In this document: positions 1-11,846 of the stretch, in pieces | Layout of the letters: every line of letters starts with the position of its first letter | Position numbering within the stretch: the stretch's first letter is position 1 | Origin: Bombyx mori | Taxonomy: Eukaryota; Arthropoda; Insecta; Lepidoptera; Bombycidae | Assembly (NCBI RefSeq): GCF_030269925.1 | Contig: NC_085124.1 | Location: 310,001 to 374,000 of the forward strand | Length of the DNA: 64,000 bases | Direction of reading: 5' to 3' | Program-made: the position numbers and the translations under genes | The notes under the pieces: generated by a model | Database searches by the model: none | What the model saw: only the letters and a program-made list of their open reading frames with translations | Told to the model about the DNA's origin: nothing

Positions 1-392
1 AGCTGCGGAGGCCCCCGACAGGTACGCCTGGACCACCCTCCACTCCTCGACGGATGACGGCAGGAATCGAAAACCGGATCCGTAGAGTCGCACTGACGGA
101 GCCCGGCCAAGGCGCTCCGTAATGGCAGCCATATGGCTAGTCCAATTAGGGAGAGCCTCCACCAATATAGGCGTGTGGCGTTTGAGATCTTCGTTGGTGC
201 GACCCCTCGGGCCCGGGGGAGGAGTGATCGGTTTCGGAGCAGGAGCAGGAGTAGGTCGGAAGGAGGGTTGAATAGCGGCTTTAGCCGCGTATGAAATAGA
301 AGGAGTGGGATTGGGAGCAGCGGGGATGGAGTATGATAGAGTGACCTTGAGGTCCACGTACCTCGTGGATTCGAGGTTGCCTACCGCGCTGC
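1..392 (-). mobile_element. Non-LTR retrotransposon ORF1 (gag-like) fragment, runs off left edge
   Basis: On the minus strand one frame is open for about 130 codons, from near 390 to the window edge. It is rich in Pro/Ala/Ser and then reads ...ILVEALPNWTSHMAAI and GSGFRFLPSSVEEWRVVQ, a pattern I associate with the ORF1 (gag-like) protein of insect Jockey-type LINEs. The rest of the element lies beyond the window. Its junction with host DNA is at about 392, where the flank shared with copies B and C begins (GGCTAATTCACACGACAC), so the insertion cut off the left part of the duplicated promoter flank of gene A. The family assignment comes from the residue pattern only. Confidence 0.55.
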
Positions 393-668
393 GGCTAATT
401 CACACGACACGCGGGGCCCGCCCGTTGGTATATTGTTGACACACAAACAAGATCTCGTCAATTTATTATCTATGATGATTTAATTTTTATGAATGATGGG
501 GATTATTTTCGCAATTTAATTTTATCATGATTTACATGTAAAATTTATTAATTAAATTTTGAAATGAGACTTTTGTTGAGATAAGATACTATATTTGCAA
601 CTATAAAAGACACCGAAGTGATGACTGACAACATTCTACTCGAGGGAACCTGTAAACTGGTAGTAGCC
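393..668 (+). promoter_or_regulatory. Promoter and 5' flank of protease gene A (TATA box at 602)
   Basis: This block is nearly identical to the flanks of genes B (20157-20862) and C (36412-36685). A TATA box (TATAAAAG) lies at 602-609, 67 bp before the start codon, so transcription should begin near 630. Most of the sequence around it is AT-rich. High similarity among the three copies up to about 270 bp upstream suggests that the core promoter was copied with the genes. Confidence 0.75.
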
Positions 669-2388
669 ATGAAGGTCTTCGCAGCAGTACTGATGGCGTT
701 GGCGGCCGTGGTCGTGGCAGAAGAGGCCATCGAACTTGACTACCACAACAAGATCGGTATCCCCCGGGCTGAGAGTCTTAGACGCGCCGAGGAAGCCGCT
801 GACTTCGACGGTACCAGGATTGTGGGTGGTTCTGCCGCCAACGCTGGTGCTCACCCCCATCTTGTAAGTACCTACTGCTATCCAATACGCACTAATCCTA
901 CCGATTTCAAACTTTCATTCAAATTTCGATCGAAACATAGCATATTAGCCATTTAATTATTATTATTATTACTATTTTTGTACCTAATCACCGGTAGCCT
1001 AAGGGGCTGTTCCAACTTCCCGCGGACGAGTGGGTGAGCTCACAGGCTTAAGTTGATAGAATTCACTAACACCAGTCCTAGCAAGAGCAGTGCTTCACAG
1101 AGTCTATCACCGGATCGGAATCGCGTCCCACTCGGAAGATCCGGCGAGATACTCAGTGCGCTGTGTCCACGTGTCTATCGCCGGATCCATAACTGTGTTA
1201 GTTCAGAGGAGAGTCGGCGACGTGTACCCTCCTGCTGGGACTCTCCGGCCGTTAGCGCACTTCTCTAAAAGATCAACTAAATTGTATATTGTTCCTTGAA
1301 ATGTACAATGTTATTCTTATCATCATCATCAAATCGCATCAAAATACTTAATTTTTCTTATTTTTCTCATATCATAGGCTGGACTTGTGATCGCACTCAC
1401 GAATGGCAGAACTTCCATCTGCGGAGCTTCCTTACTGACCAACACCCGCTCCGTGACCGCGGCTCACTGCTGGAGAACCAGGAACGCCCAGGCTCGTCAG
1501 TTCACCCTCGCTTTTGGTACAGCTAACATCTTCTCCGGCGGCACCAGGGTCACCACCTCCAGTGTCCACCTGCACGGCAGCTACAACATGAACAACCTCA
1601 ACAACGACGTCGCCATCATCAACCACAACCATGTTGGCTTCAACAGTCAGTACCATTATCTGTGCTTTGTTTAAATTATTGATTATTTTAGAGTTCCTAC
1701 ACCTGTAATGTGATTCTGTCTACTTCACCTCATTACAGACAACATCCAGCGCATCAACCTAGCCAGTGGAAACAACAACTTTGCTGGTACTTGGGCCTGG
1801 GCTGCCGGCTTCGGGAGGACCTCCGATGGTTAGTATTTATCATGTCTGAAAAAAAAATTAATTAATGCTTCCATTTTGTATTCTGCATTGACTCCGCGAC
1901 TAGAAGGCACCATGAGAGAGTGCTGATAAAATTCATTGACTATTCCAGCTGCTTCGGGAGCCAACAACCAACAAAAACGCCAAGTGAGCCTCCAGGTCAT
2001 CACCAACGCCGTCTGCGCCCGCACGTACGGAAACTCTGTGATCATTGGCTCCACCCTCTGTGTTTCCGGCGCTAACGGTCGCAGCACCTGCAGCGGAGAC
2101 TCCGGCGGCCCTCTCTCCATCGGCAGCGGCGGAGGCCGTCAGCTGGTCAGTACACTAGTTTTGTTTAACTTTACTGCTTTAACTGGTTGCCTATAGATTC
2201 TCTGTTTTTTGTTTATTTGTTTATTTATTAGGATAGCCTTTTATGACTCCCTACATTTCCCATTTGTTTCTTGTACTTTCCAGATCGGTATCACGTCGTT
2301 CGGATCAGACAGAGGCTGCCAGAGAGGCTACCCTGCCGGCTTCGCTAGAGTCACATCTTTCAACTCCTGGATCCGGGCTAGAATTTAA
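669..2388 (+). CDS. Chymotrypsin-like serine protease, copy A (5 exons, intact)
   Basis: Exons 669-863, 1378-1645, 1739-1828, 1949-2145 and 2284-2388 join to an open frame of 284 codons plus stop, with GT/AG at every junction. Residues 1-17 form a signal peptide. The propeptide ends at Arg50 before IVGG, the trypsin-type activation site. The triad is His95 (TAAHC), Asp142 (NNDVA) and Ser236 (GDSGGP). Ser230 matches position 189 and Gly257 position 216, which in family S1 predicts a chymotrypsin-type rather than trypsin-type pocket. Overall it looks like the brachyurin/collagenase-like chymotrypsins of insect gut; secretion and digestion are inferred. I start at Met669 and not at the upstream Met618 because copy C has a one-base deletion between the two, while the signal peptide after 669 is conserved. 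Intron 1 carries an old LINE 3' end; the other introns are short. Confidence 0.93.
985..1200 (-). repeat. Jockey-type LINE 3'-UTR fragment in intron 1 of gene A
   Basis: The stretch containing CCTAGCAAGAGCAGTGCTTC, CCGGATCGGAA and GAAGATCCGGCGAGA matches, with mismatches, the 3' ends of LINE copies at 7885-8060 and 46260-46420. The same fragment sits at the same place in intron 1 of gene B (23455-23666), so it was there before A and B separated. Another 60 bp (about 1205-1270) after it are also shared with B. Confidence 0.6.
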
Positions 2389-2422
2389 ATGACGACTGAC
2401 GAATGCTGAATGATTCTTTAAT

Positions 2423-2428
2423 AATAAA
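2423..2428 (+). terminator. Polyadenylation signal AATAAA of gene A
   Basis: AATAAA lies 35 bp after the stop codon and is followed by T-rich sequence. The same signal and spacing are found after genes B and C. Confidence 0.75.
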
Positions 2429-2430
2429 AT

Positions 2431-3540
2431 AATTTCATTTACAAAAAAACCTTTCTTTATTTTCGTATTCCTCAATCTCATCCTCTTTTGGAAATTTAGA
2501 TAAGCACTCAATAAAAAATTAAACAATAACTGTAAGAAATATCATCATACTTTATTGTGTTTTGGCTTCGATCAACAATAGTAACTAGATAAAGGGATAC
2601 GTACAAAATTAAAGCAAAAACTGTCCGCGTGAATATATACTTATATAGCAACATTCGTTTACTAACAAACGGAGAAAAAAGTTTTGAAACACTTTTACTT
2701 TCAAACTAATAACAACTATGGCACCTAGTAATAAAGTCACAAATCTCCAAAACATTATCTAATACTTACGATCATTCGTCACATAAAACGAGCAAAGCAA
2801 TAAATTACTCCTGTCACTTACCAATAAAAAGGCATATTTTAAACAACTTTTAATGTTAAATCAATCTTAAGGTGCAACAAATAAAGTAACTTTTCCCTTA
2901 ATTGCTCTGAGAACTAACATCGTTTTGCTTTATTTATTTTTGCTTCTTGAAATGCCGATTTCTATTTACTACAGGAGGTAAGGGAGTCGCGCTTAACACT
3001 AAAATAATTTATTAATGAATTAAAGTAAAAGTTTAGTTGTTTACTTTTTATGTTTTGGAAATGTATGTTTGTTAGTATCTATACATTACTTATTATTTTA
3101 TTAGCGTTACGTTTTTGTGTAATATATATTTTTATAGTATATTTTTAAGTTTTCGCGACCAGTGCACATAATAAAACAACGTTTAAACGGTTTCAAGCGT
3201 GGTATTTTTATTACAATGTTTCGGCCACATTTCAGTAGCCGTGAGCACGGAAGGCAAAGATGTCCAGTGTCAATAAGCGGAGTTCTTAGCTGGCTTATAA
3301 AAGTCATCTCTTGTTTCTCTGGCGACAATCGAGATCCATTCTGCACACGTGATTGCTAGGAAAGCTAAAATAAAAATGGAAAGCTAAGTATCTAATGAGA
3401 GTCCAACAAACAGACACAAAAGCAGCATTAACCAATTTTAACCAACTAATTTTGAAGTGCTGCTAACAAATTTTAAAAAATTATTACAACACAAATCTAC
3501 TCCATGCATTTACTGTTCTGTTAAGTAATAGTTTGTCCAT
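2431..3540. other. AT-rich intergenic stretch, nothing recognised
   Basis: The first 100 bp still match the 3' flanks of genes B and C (to about 2530). Beyond that the DNA is AT-rich with no convincing coding frame. A small inverted repeat (TGTTGGCC/GGCCAACA) lies at about 3539-3561 and may mark the start of the next element, but I could not find a matching LTR. Confidence 0.5.
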
Positions 3541-3875
3541 GTGTTGGCCGAGCCTTGGCCAACATTTGTAGCGGTGGTTAAAAATCGGTAATTTTGTTCA
3601 AAATTTAATATTATTTATAAGTTTAAAGCTTACAATATAGTTTATACTTCATGTACTTACCGAAAGTAAGATACTCCGGCCGTTAAATTGCTTTTTCGGG
3701 CCTTATTTTTGCAACTTTTGAATACACACTGCGGTATTGTGAGACGGGTTGACATTGGCTGTGTTTGAAGTGAACTAAACAAAATAAGAGCTCACATTTC
3801 AAGTGCGCTGTTATTTGACGAGACAGATTTTATGCACCGACCCGAAATCTAGTTACTATTGTTGATCGAAGTGTT

Positions 3876-6832
3876 TTGGTAATAAACGGGCGAATCGAAA
3901 TAGTAAAAGCGTACCCAGTCAATCGAATGACTACGCTGATATGGACAGGCAGGTCAGTCGGTCGCAGGTACATGGAATTCCGAGTGATGCCGCGCGGTCC
4001 GATTACGGTCGGTCCCAGGTTCAATCTCAACCAGTTGTTCAGTGTTACGATAATAATGATGCCGCTTCGAATACTTGTTCACACTCTAAGAAAACGATAC
4101 AACAACAAAATAATACGACCGCTACCACGTTAACTCACAGTTCGGAAATAAAATCGAATAGTAATATTTTATTATCAACCGCTCAAATATACGCTCACTC
4201 GAATAAAGGGGAAGGGGGATGTAAAATAGTTAGATCTTTAATAGATAATGGTTCACAAAATAATTTAATAACTGTAAATTGTTGTAAATTACTTAAATTA
4301 CCGATTACACCTTTAAATAATTCTTATATTAGAGGTATTGGATTAACCGCTCGCCCGATTCACGGATATGTTTATTTAAATATTGAATCTAGATTTTCTC
4401 CTAATAAATATTATATTCACGCTTTAGTAGTAGACTGTATTACAGATAAATTACCCGCTTATTTTATAAATTCCTCAAATATGAATCATATACGTAATTT
4501 ACCGCTTGCCGATTCAAATTGGAACGTTCCAGGTGTGATTGATATGGTGTTAGGTGCTCAGTTATTTCCATATATATACTTAGGTAATCGTATAGATACT
4601 GCTTCACTAGCGCCACCTGCCGTAGAAACAACCTTCTTTTATGTTCTTATGGGTGACGTACCTGATGTGAGTTACACCGGCATTATGAAACCGCAATATG
4701 ATAATTTTTCTGTTATAAATGATACCTAATAATACCTCTTTGTGACTATCTAGTACAGTTTATATTGATAATCCACCCGCTTTTGTAAATAATAAAATTC
4801 ATTCTACCTTCACTTTACATAAAACTTTCTCATCTATAACGCCTAAAGACCTTGAGTCATTTTTACATAAATTTTGGGAATTAGAGGAGATTCCTCATGA
4901 TCGTCATCTTAGCCCTGAGGAAGCCGAGTGTGAAAACAAATATATTTCTACAATTACCCGCGATAATGATGGCCGATATACGGTTGAGTTACCATTTAGT
5001 AGAAATCCCGCTGACCTTGGCAAGTCTTATACTGTTGCTCACCGCCGTTTTCTTTCGCTCGAACGTAAGTTTGTTCAATTACCCTCACTCCGCGATGATT
5101 ACGATATCGTTATACAGGATTACACTAGTAAAGGTTATTTAACTGAAATTAACGACACCGCTAAGGAAACCGATAATGGTTATTTTATACCGCCATACCA
5201 TGCAGTTATCCGCCCAAGCAAGACTACCACTAAACTACGTGTAGTTCTCGATGCTAGTGCTAAAACATCTAGTGGACTGTCACTTAATGACGTCTTGCAT
5301 ACTGGTCCAAATTTACAGGCAGACTTATTTTTGCTTTTGCTGTGGCGTTGTGCGCTGATGTGGAAAAAATATACTTACGCATTAGGGTGACCACAGACCA
5401 CCATAAATATTTAAAAATATTGTACCGCTTTAAAAATGATAAACTTCGCATTTTAGCTTTTAACTGTCTGTCCTTTGGTTTAAAGTCATCACCTTATTTA
5501 GCAATGCGTACTATACGTCAATTAGTATCAGATGAATGTTATCGTTATCCAGAAGCCGCTAGTGTAGCTGAGTCTCAATTATATATGGATGATCTCGTCA
5601 CATCCCTACACGAAGATATTTCAGCTATCAATTAACTATCGAAACAACTAATTTCACTCTTTAAATCAGGAGGTTTTAATTTAACAAAATGGGCAAGTAA
5701 CTCCACTGACTTTCTTAATAGCCTTCCAGAAACGCACCGCTCTTCTGTAAGCTTCTCTGATGATGCTAATAATACCATGAAAGTTTTAGGCCTTGCATGG
5801 CTTCCCGCTAATGACTCATTTTTTATGACGAGCTCAAACACTAATGAAAAGTGCACTAAGAGAACAATATTATCTTTAGTCGCACGCTTGTTCGACGTGC
5901 TTGGTTTAGTTGCTCCAGTTATATTGTTCGCTAAATTGCTAATTAAGGAACTCTGGAATTCTAAAATAGACTGGGATGATACACCTCCAGATACAATTAT
6001 TTACCGCTACTCTTCACTTGTGAAAGAGCTTCCATTGCTTTCAACTATAGCAATAGCGCGCCATATTGGAGTTTCCAAAGACTGTGAAGTAGATATTGTT
6101 GCATTTTGTGATGCAAGCTTGAACGCTTACGGTTGCGTTGTTTATGTACACATTACAGATCCCACAGGAGATATTACTTTAAGATTATTGTGCTCAAAAT
6201 CAAAGGTTTCTCCGGTTAAGATAACTACATTAGCTCGCCTTGAGCTTTGTGCCGCTCTTGTTTTGTCAAAATTAGTTAAACTTATTTATAACGCTTATAA
6301 TTCTTTACATCCTATCACCGCTATATACGCTTTCTCAGATTCTACAATTGCTCTTTCTTGGATTAAATCTTCCCCGCAGATGGTCAATATTTGTAGGAAA
6401 CCGCATCGCTCAAATTCAAGAGAATTTATCACCTGACCGCTTTTTTCATATTAATGGTAAGGAAAATTCTAGCGATTGTGTATCACGAGGTCTTTTACCG
6501 TCACAAATTATTAATAACTCGCTTTGGTGGCAGGGCCCTTCTTGGGCCTGCTATCCTTTTTCACAATGGCATATTGAACCTTTTGTACCTTGTAAATCTG
6601 GAAGTGACATACCTTAAATGAAAAAAATCTGTAACACTTACCACTTTAACTGTTGTCGAAGATTCCCCAATATATCAACTTGGGTTGAGAATTTCGTCAT
6701 GGTCAAAACTTCTTCGCTGTGTTGTTTATGTACTTCGATTTATAAGAAAATTACCGCGAAACAAGTTTGTAACCGCATCCAATTTAAATACTGCTGAGAA
6801 AGCTATTATTCGAGCTAAATATTTTGGTCATG
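3876..6832 (+). mobile_element. BEL/Pao LTR retrotransposon pol remnant, broken
   Basis: Pieces of one pol gene appear in order but in different frames. An aspartic protease has LIDNGSQ near 4240 inside an open frame 3941-4729. Reverse transcriptase runs from about 4790 to 5640, with HAVIRPSKTTTKLRVVLDAS, a frame change near 5380, and the catalytic YMDD at about 5582. RNase H lies at 5777-6436 (FCDASLNAYG, RLELCAALV, FSDSTIALSW), continuing in a second frame to 6617. The start of the integrase region (6685-6830) is cut by a Bm1 SINE. The gene order and these motifs are typical of the BEL/Pao superfamily. Several stops and frameshifts make it non-functional. I could not identify the LTRs. Confidence 0.8.
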
Positions 6833-7273
6833 TTTTTTTTTTTATTGCTTTGATGGGTGGACGAGCTCACAGCCCACCTGGTGTTAAGTGGTTACCGGAG
6901 CCCATAGACATCCACAACGTAAATGCGCCACCCACCTTGAGATACAAGTTCTAAGGTCTCAAGTATAGTTACAACGGCTGCCCCACCCTTCAAACCGAAA
7001 CGCATTACTGCTTCACGGCAGAAATAGGCAGGGTGGTGGTACCAACCCGCGCGGACTCACAAGAGGTCCTACCACCAGTAATTACGCAAATTAGAATTTT
7101 GCGGGTTTGATTTTTATTGCACGATGTTATTCCTTCACCGTGGAAGTCAATCGTGAACATATGTTGAGTACGTATTTCATTAGAAAAATTGGTACCCGCC
7201 AGCGAGATTCGAACACCAGTGCATCGCTCGATACGAATGCACCGGACGTCTTATCCTTTAGGCCACGACGACT
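6833..7273 (-). mobile_element. Bm1 SINE, near full length
   Basis: On the minus strand the copy begins with a tRNA-derived head (GTCGTGGCCTAAAGGATAAG as A-box region, GTGTTCGAATCTCGC as B box) near 7273. It ends in a poly(A) tail that reads as the T run at 6833-6843. Other copies or pieces in the window are at 15661, 20259, 22528, 41500, 52947 and 53429. The name Bm1 is recalled from the Bombyx literature. This copy interrupts the BEL/Pao element. Confidence 0.85.
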
Positions 7274-7884
7274 AAATGCTTCCTATCTTAGTATCTTTAT
7301 ATATTTGTTGAAAGTCCTGCGAACTTTCAAGGCGGGAAGGATGGTTGCGCGCGAATGTAGTAAAAGGATGCGTAATGAATTATTGGGATGGTGCCACCTT
7401 TGGAGTTTGTCAGTTACTAATTACCGCGAGCGTAATTTAATCCAAAGCGTGGTGTTAGCTCCCGATCGATAACGCTTCACCGCTAGCTGCCTAGATGGGG
7501 GCACATGTACCGTAGTGCTTGTGCTTACGAAAAGCTACGTGAGCTACGCCCCCCTCCCGCCGCCCGCATGCTTCCATCGCCGACGCCCGCACGACAGTCA
7601 CTGGCAAGGTCTACAGATGAGTGCTAGTTCTTTTAATTTATTGCCATTTTATTGCTGCTTCCGTGTAATCATTCGCCCGCCCGCTCGCTTATGTGTATTT
7701 AATTTATATCTTTAGTTTAATGACTAGCTTTTGTTTACCGCTATATAGTTTTACCGCTCCGCTAATTATAAGTGACAAATATTTGTCACATACCGCTTAG
7801 GACGGCTATTTACACGCTTTTCTACAACCCCGCTTTATATGCTCCCGCCGCAGGAGGGCTATTTACACGCCCCCTTGCTACCCC
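7274..7884 (+). other. Unassigned sequence after Bm1, possibly the 3' part of the BEL/Pao element
   Basis: Because Bm1 splits the pol gene, the DNA right of it should continue the same element. A GC-rich patch (about 7470-7620) and imperfect repeats of GGCTATTTACACGC (about 7803 and 7856) are visible, but I see no secure integrase motif and no LTR pair. Confidence 0.3.
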
Positions 7885-10800
7885 CCGGGGCTCAAACCGG
7901 AGTGTTGCTAGCACTGACCCTAGCAAGAGCAGTGCTTCGCAGAATCTACCACCGGATCGGAAACGCGACCCACTGAGAAGATCCGGCGAGAAACTCAGTG
8001 GGCTGTGTCTATGGGTTAATTCGCTCGTCTAGCCCTTCGTCGCAAGCGACGGGTTCGACGAGGAAGGTGACCGGTGCTTGTGGTGCCTAAAAGCACCGTT
8101 AATGGATCGGGAGGATCAGTAATGACGTGCTTTGGGCGACGTCGACTGTTTACCATTCGGTCTACATGATCGGGTATGTAGTTTCCTGCGGCCACAACTG
8201 ACTTCCCGCTGTAGACGATGCATCCGAATCCGGTTTGAATGCGTGGGAAGACGATCGTAGGCCCGCATTGCCGCGTTCCTAATGGTCCTCGTAACTGTAA
8301 CTGGGTTGTGGGGGCGACCGAGCTGCATAACGACAGGTCGGTGGTCTGAGTCGAGCTCTGACAGTGCTTCGATGGAACGCAAGCGCAGAGTTACGTTCCT
8401 AAGTAGTGCCAGGTCTATAGTGCTCGGACGGAGCGCGATGTTATACGGATAACATGTTGGAGTTGGGGGGCCGACTACTTCGAAGGTGAGGTCGTCTATA
8501 AACGCGTCGAGACGCCTACCGCTTAAGTTAGTACGATGGCAGTTCCACCTAGTGTGGTGGCAATTTAAATCGCCTGCCAGGATGACAGAGTCTCCCATGC
8601 CAAACAGTGTCTCAATGTCACTGCTCAGGAGGGTCTTGTCGGGGGGGGAGGTAAACGGATGCGATGACGATCGGTTGATGTCCCCTCAGCGAGATACGGC
8701 ACACTGACGCCTCGATATGTAAGAGCGAGGGAGTATCGATAGGGACACAGTGCAGGGCCCGCCTATAGTAAATGACAGTCCCGTCTTTGTAGGCGGTGAA
8801 TCTGTTATTCCTAACCATGACGTAATTCGCGACTTTCGGGTCACGACGCGAGGGCTTCAGGCAGATCTCCTGCACTAACAGAATATCTATTAGATTGTCG
8901 CGGAGGAATTCGTATATTTGATCGCGTTGCCGCGCGAGTCCGTTAGCATTGTAGAATGCCAACTTAAGGGAGTAAGGTTTTTCTCTACCGTTTCGCGCCA
9001 TTGATAACCGGTAAAGATTTAAAGCGTACGGGATACGGACTCATAGACGTCCATGTGATCGATAGCGGCCGCAAGCCGCTGTTCGGGGGCTACCTACCTA
9101 CGGATAGCATCTGCGAACGATCGCAGAAGGTCAAAGTTTACCGCGGTGACGGAGTCGCGCACGAGCGCGAAGTCGTTGACGGCTGAGGGTTGCGGGGGGC
9201 GGTACGCGGGCGCGGGGCGAGATGCGAGCAGAGGTTGGGGCGCGGGACGTGTCGCAGGCGGGGGCTGGGGTACGTTTTGTGTTCCCTCCTTCGTATACGG
9301 CAGCGGTTTTTTCCACGCCAAGACGGTGGGAACCGCAGCCGCTACGAAGGCTGGTTTCGGCACTGAAGACGCCGAAGTCTTTGGGTCGACGGTTCGAGGG
9401 GCTGGGTGGTTTGGGCGTTTACGCGGAGCCCTAGGACATCCGCGGTAGTTTGCCGGGTGCCCTTGCTTAAGGCATAGGACACAGCTTGGGGGTTCCGTCG
9501 CGTCCTTAACACGCGAACATTCTGTGGTTGCGTGATCGCCGAGGCATTTCACGCAGCGGGGGCGCGCGTGGCAATTACGCGCTGAGTGGCCATAGACCTG
9601 GCACCTGTGGCACTGCCCGGGAGTACCACGTTTATGGGGGGCTTCGATGGTGACCCCGGAGAGGCCGCATATCGTTTTGAGACATGAAATTATTTTCTTT
9701 GCCTCCGGGGTTGATTCTAGCGCGACGAGAATCATATTGTACGGCTCTCTGCCGCGTCCGCTGTGCATCCGGTGCACACTAACTATTGGGAGGGACTGAC
9801 CAATCAGATCCTCCTTTACGTAGTCTATATCGAGTTCCTTGGGGACTCCGCATATCACTACGCGGAGTTCGCGATCCTCCTGAAGAGCATAGGTGTGATA
9901 ACCTATGTTCTCCTTTTGGAGGTAAGCAGAGAGAGCCCTATAGTCGCCCGGCGTTGCAACCTTAATCTGAATCCTGGTATAACGAATTTTGTTGGCTTGA
10001 AGGGCCTGGGATACGCGATTCCACGCTGACTTTTCCTGGAGTATCAGCGGGGGCTGGACAACTATTTTGGGCGCGGGTGCGGGTTTTGGGCGCGGCGGTG
10101 GGGTTACGCGGCGGGCGGAGTCCAACTCCAGCGTCACGACTACCTGCGGACGGGAGACGGTCGCGGACTTAGTTTGCTTCGTCATGGAGCTCCGGGACTC
10201 CACGACGCGAGTACGCTTTTTACCGCGCGTTACAGTTTGGAGGTTCCGGGTTGAGGGCTAGTCGCGGACTCGAAGTCCATCTCCGATTCGATATCGGAGC
10301 CTGAACTAGACGCTATTGAGGTCGCGACGGACGAAACTGACGTGATTGACGCGGGCGCGGGGGTAGCGGGGGCGGGGGCGTTAGACGCTACGGCGGCGGC
10401 GTGCGTACGTACGCTTGAACACGGTCCGGCGTAGGGGTACGCGAGGCATGTTTTGCGATGGCGGCGAGAGATGCGGAGGGAGAATATTTGCCAAATGAGC
10501 CCCTATAGGCTTCGAATTCGGGCGCGATTGACGGATATTTTTCCCGAATGAACTCGATGAAAATTTTTTCGTCCATTTTCACGTGATTTTCGCCCGGCGG
10601 GGGGCGGCCCCGGGACTTTTGTTCAACTCGCCGAAAGGCGAGTCCCCTGGTTTGGGAGAACCCCCCTGTGCTGTAAAGACAGCAAGGAGCAGGGGGGGAG
10701 TGCCTATGCCGTGAAAACGGCAATCAGCGGGGGTAAGAGAGGGTTTGGGAAGATCCCTAGCCTGTGAGAGTGCCACAGAAAGCCTGATCGTAGCGATCCT

Positions 10801-10925
10801 TTTTGCCTTGAAAAACACAGTTGGTATGGGTATTCCTATACTGTCGCGCACAACTGTGAGTTCCGAGACGCAGATCGCAAGCGAGCGACGGATCGGAAAG
10901 CACGTCCGCACATGACCGAGTCGTG
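7885..10925 (-). mobile_element. Jockey-type LINE with internal deletion of the reverse transcriptase
   Basis: Read on the minus strand: a GC-rich 5' UTR, ORF1 starting at Met 10577 (MDEKIFIEFIREKYPS) and, after frame changes, running 10203-9094. ORF1 has three CCHC-type knuckles ([44 protein letters not shown]). ORF2 starts at Met 9001 with an AP-endonuclease (NANGLARQRDQ, VQEICLKPS, GDLNCHHTRWN, SDHRP). A run of eight C/G at 8641 shifts the frame. Near 8220 the endonuclease linker jumps straight to the C-terminal tail (VAAGNYIPDH, RRRPKHVITD), so the RT core present in the copy at 59800-61000 is missing. The 3' UTR ends near 7885. The nearest relative here is the element at 56529-61587. Confidence 0.8.
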
Positions 10926-10978
10926 ATCGAGAATGAGCTAAGGATTGTACATAATACAGCAGCTCTTTTTATAGTCAA

Positions 10979-11125
10979 CAAGTGTGCCGGCGACCCGCGC
11001 CATCATAGGGTGCCGCTGCGGTGTGTGATCCAAGGCGCCCGCCGCGAACGTTGCAAGTGTGCCGGCGGCCCTCGCCGACAAAGGGTGCGGATGCGCTCTG
11101 TGATCTAAGCCGCGCGCCGACACGG
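10979..11125. repeat. Two copies of a 75-bp GC-rich repeat
   Basis: CAAGTGTGCCGGCG at 10979 recurs at 11054, and the two units stay alignable (both contain GGGTGC and TGTGATC) with many mismatches. Function unknown. Confidence 0.6.
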
Positions 11126-11220
11126 CCATTCTGCAATTGACGCGTCTCTGCGGCATTAGTCCCGTAATGATCAGTTACTTGAGCTTTGGTAGTGGTAGTT
11201 AAGTTAGGTATCGACACCAT

Positions 11221-11447
11221 ACATTGTAACAACCAAGCCTCCACGCTGGTGTTCAAAGTTAGGCCTACACGCCATCAACAATATTGAAACAACCAAGCCT
11301 CCACGCTGGTGTTCAAACTTAGGCCTACACGCAATTACTAATATTGCAACAACCAAGTCTACACGCTGGTGTTCAAACTTAGGCCTACACGCCATTACTA
11401 ATATTGCAACAACCAAGCCTCTACGGTGGTGTTCAAAGTTAGGCACA
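11221..11447. repeat. Tandem array, 60-bp unit, about 3.8 copies
   Basis: Units start at 11221, 11281, 11341 and 11401. Each contains CAACCAAGCCT, CGCTGGTGTTCAAA and TAGGCCTACACGC with few differences. The open frame on the minus strand over this region is only a by-product of a unit length divisible by three. Confidence 0.9.
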
Positions 11448-11561
11448 CAAAGAGAAGCTTCATTCCAAAAATTTTATCTCATTAATCTCATCTAATGGAA
11501 ACTCATACGCCGACACGGCAATCTCATTCTGTTTTCCATAGTCTGGAGCTGCTCGTAATTT

Positions 11562-11699
11562 TCATGGGCTACTTTTGGCTCCACGCTCTGTGATTTTCTT
11601 GACCTCGTAACGGTCATTAGGAAGGACCTTCCTCTCGTAGCTCTCATCTCGTAGCTCCCCGAACTTTTGACTTACTTTGGTTCCTAACCGGAAGGGTTC
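11562..11699 (-). pseudogene. LTR-retrotransposon integrase C-terminal fragment
   Basis: The minus strand reads about 45 codons, EPFRLGTKVSQKFGEL...KVLPNDRYEVKKI, then a stop. This resembles the C-terminal tail of Ty3/gypsy integrases, where a basic strand is followed by KVLPNDRYEV. No other domain of that element is adjacent. The assignment rests on a short motif. Confidence 0.45.
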
Positions 11700-11846
11700 T
11701 TATACTAAAACGTATTGACCCTAGTCAATTTCTTTCACTTTTGGCTTAGTGCTATCAATTTTAGCTTTAATTTTTTCTGCTCGTTCGGTCATCATCATTA
11801 TATTTCAGTTATCAATAGAATATCAATAGAATAGGCCAGTTATCAA

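Noticed and set aside
618..668. Alternative start Met at 618 (17 codons upstream of the chosen start of gene A, also in B)
   Set aside because: It would place 17 non-hydrophobic residues before the signal peptide, lies at or before the expected transcription start from the TATA box at 602, and is out of frame in copy C because of a one-base deletion.
11204..11446. 80-codon frame with repeated ACRPKFEHQR on the minus strand
   Set aside because: Created by a 60-bp tandem array whose period is a multiple of three.
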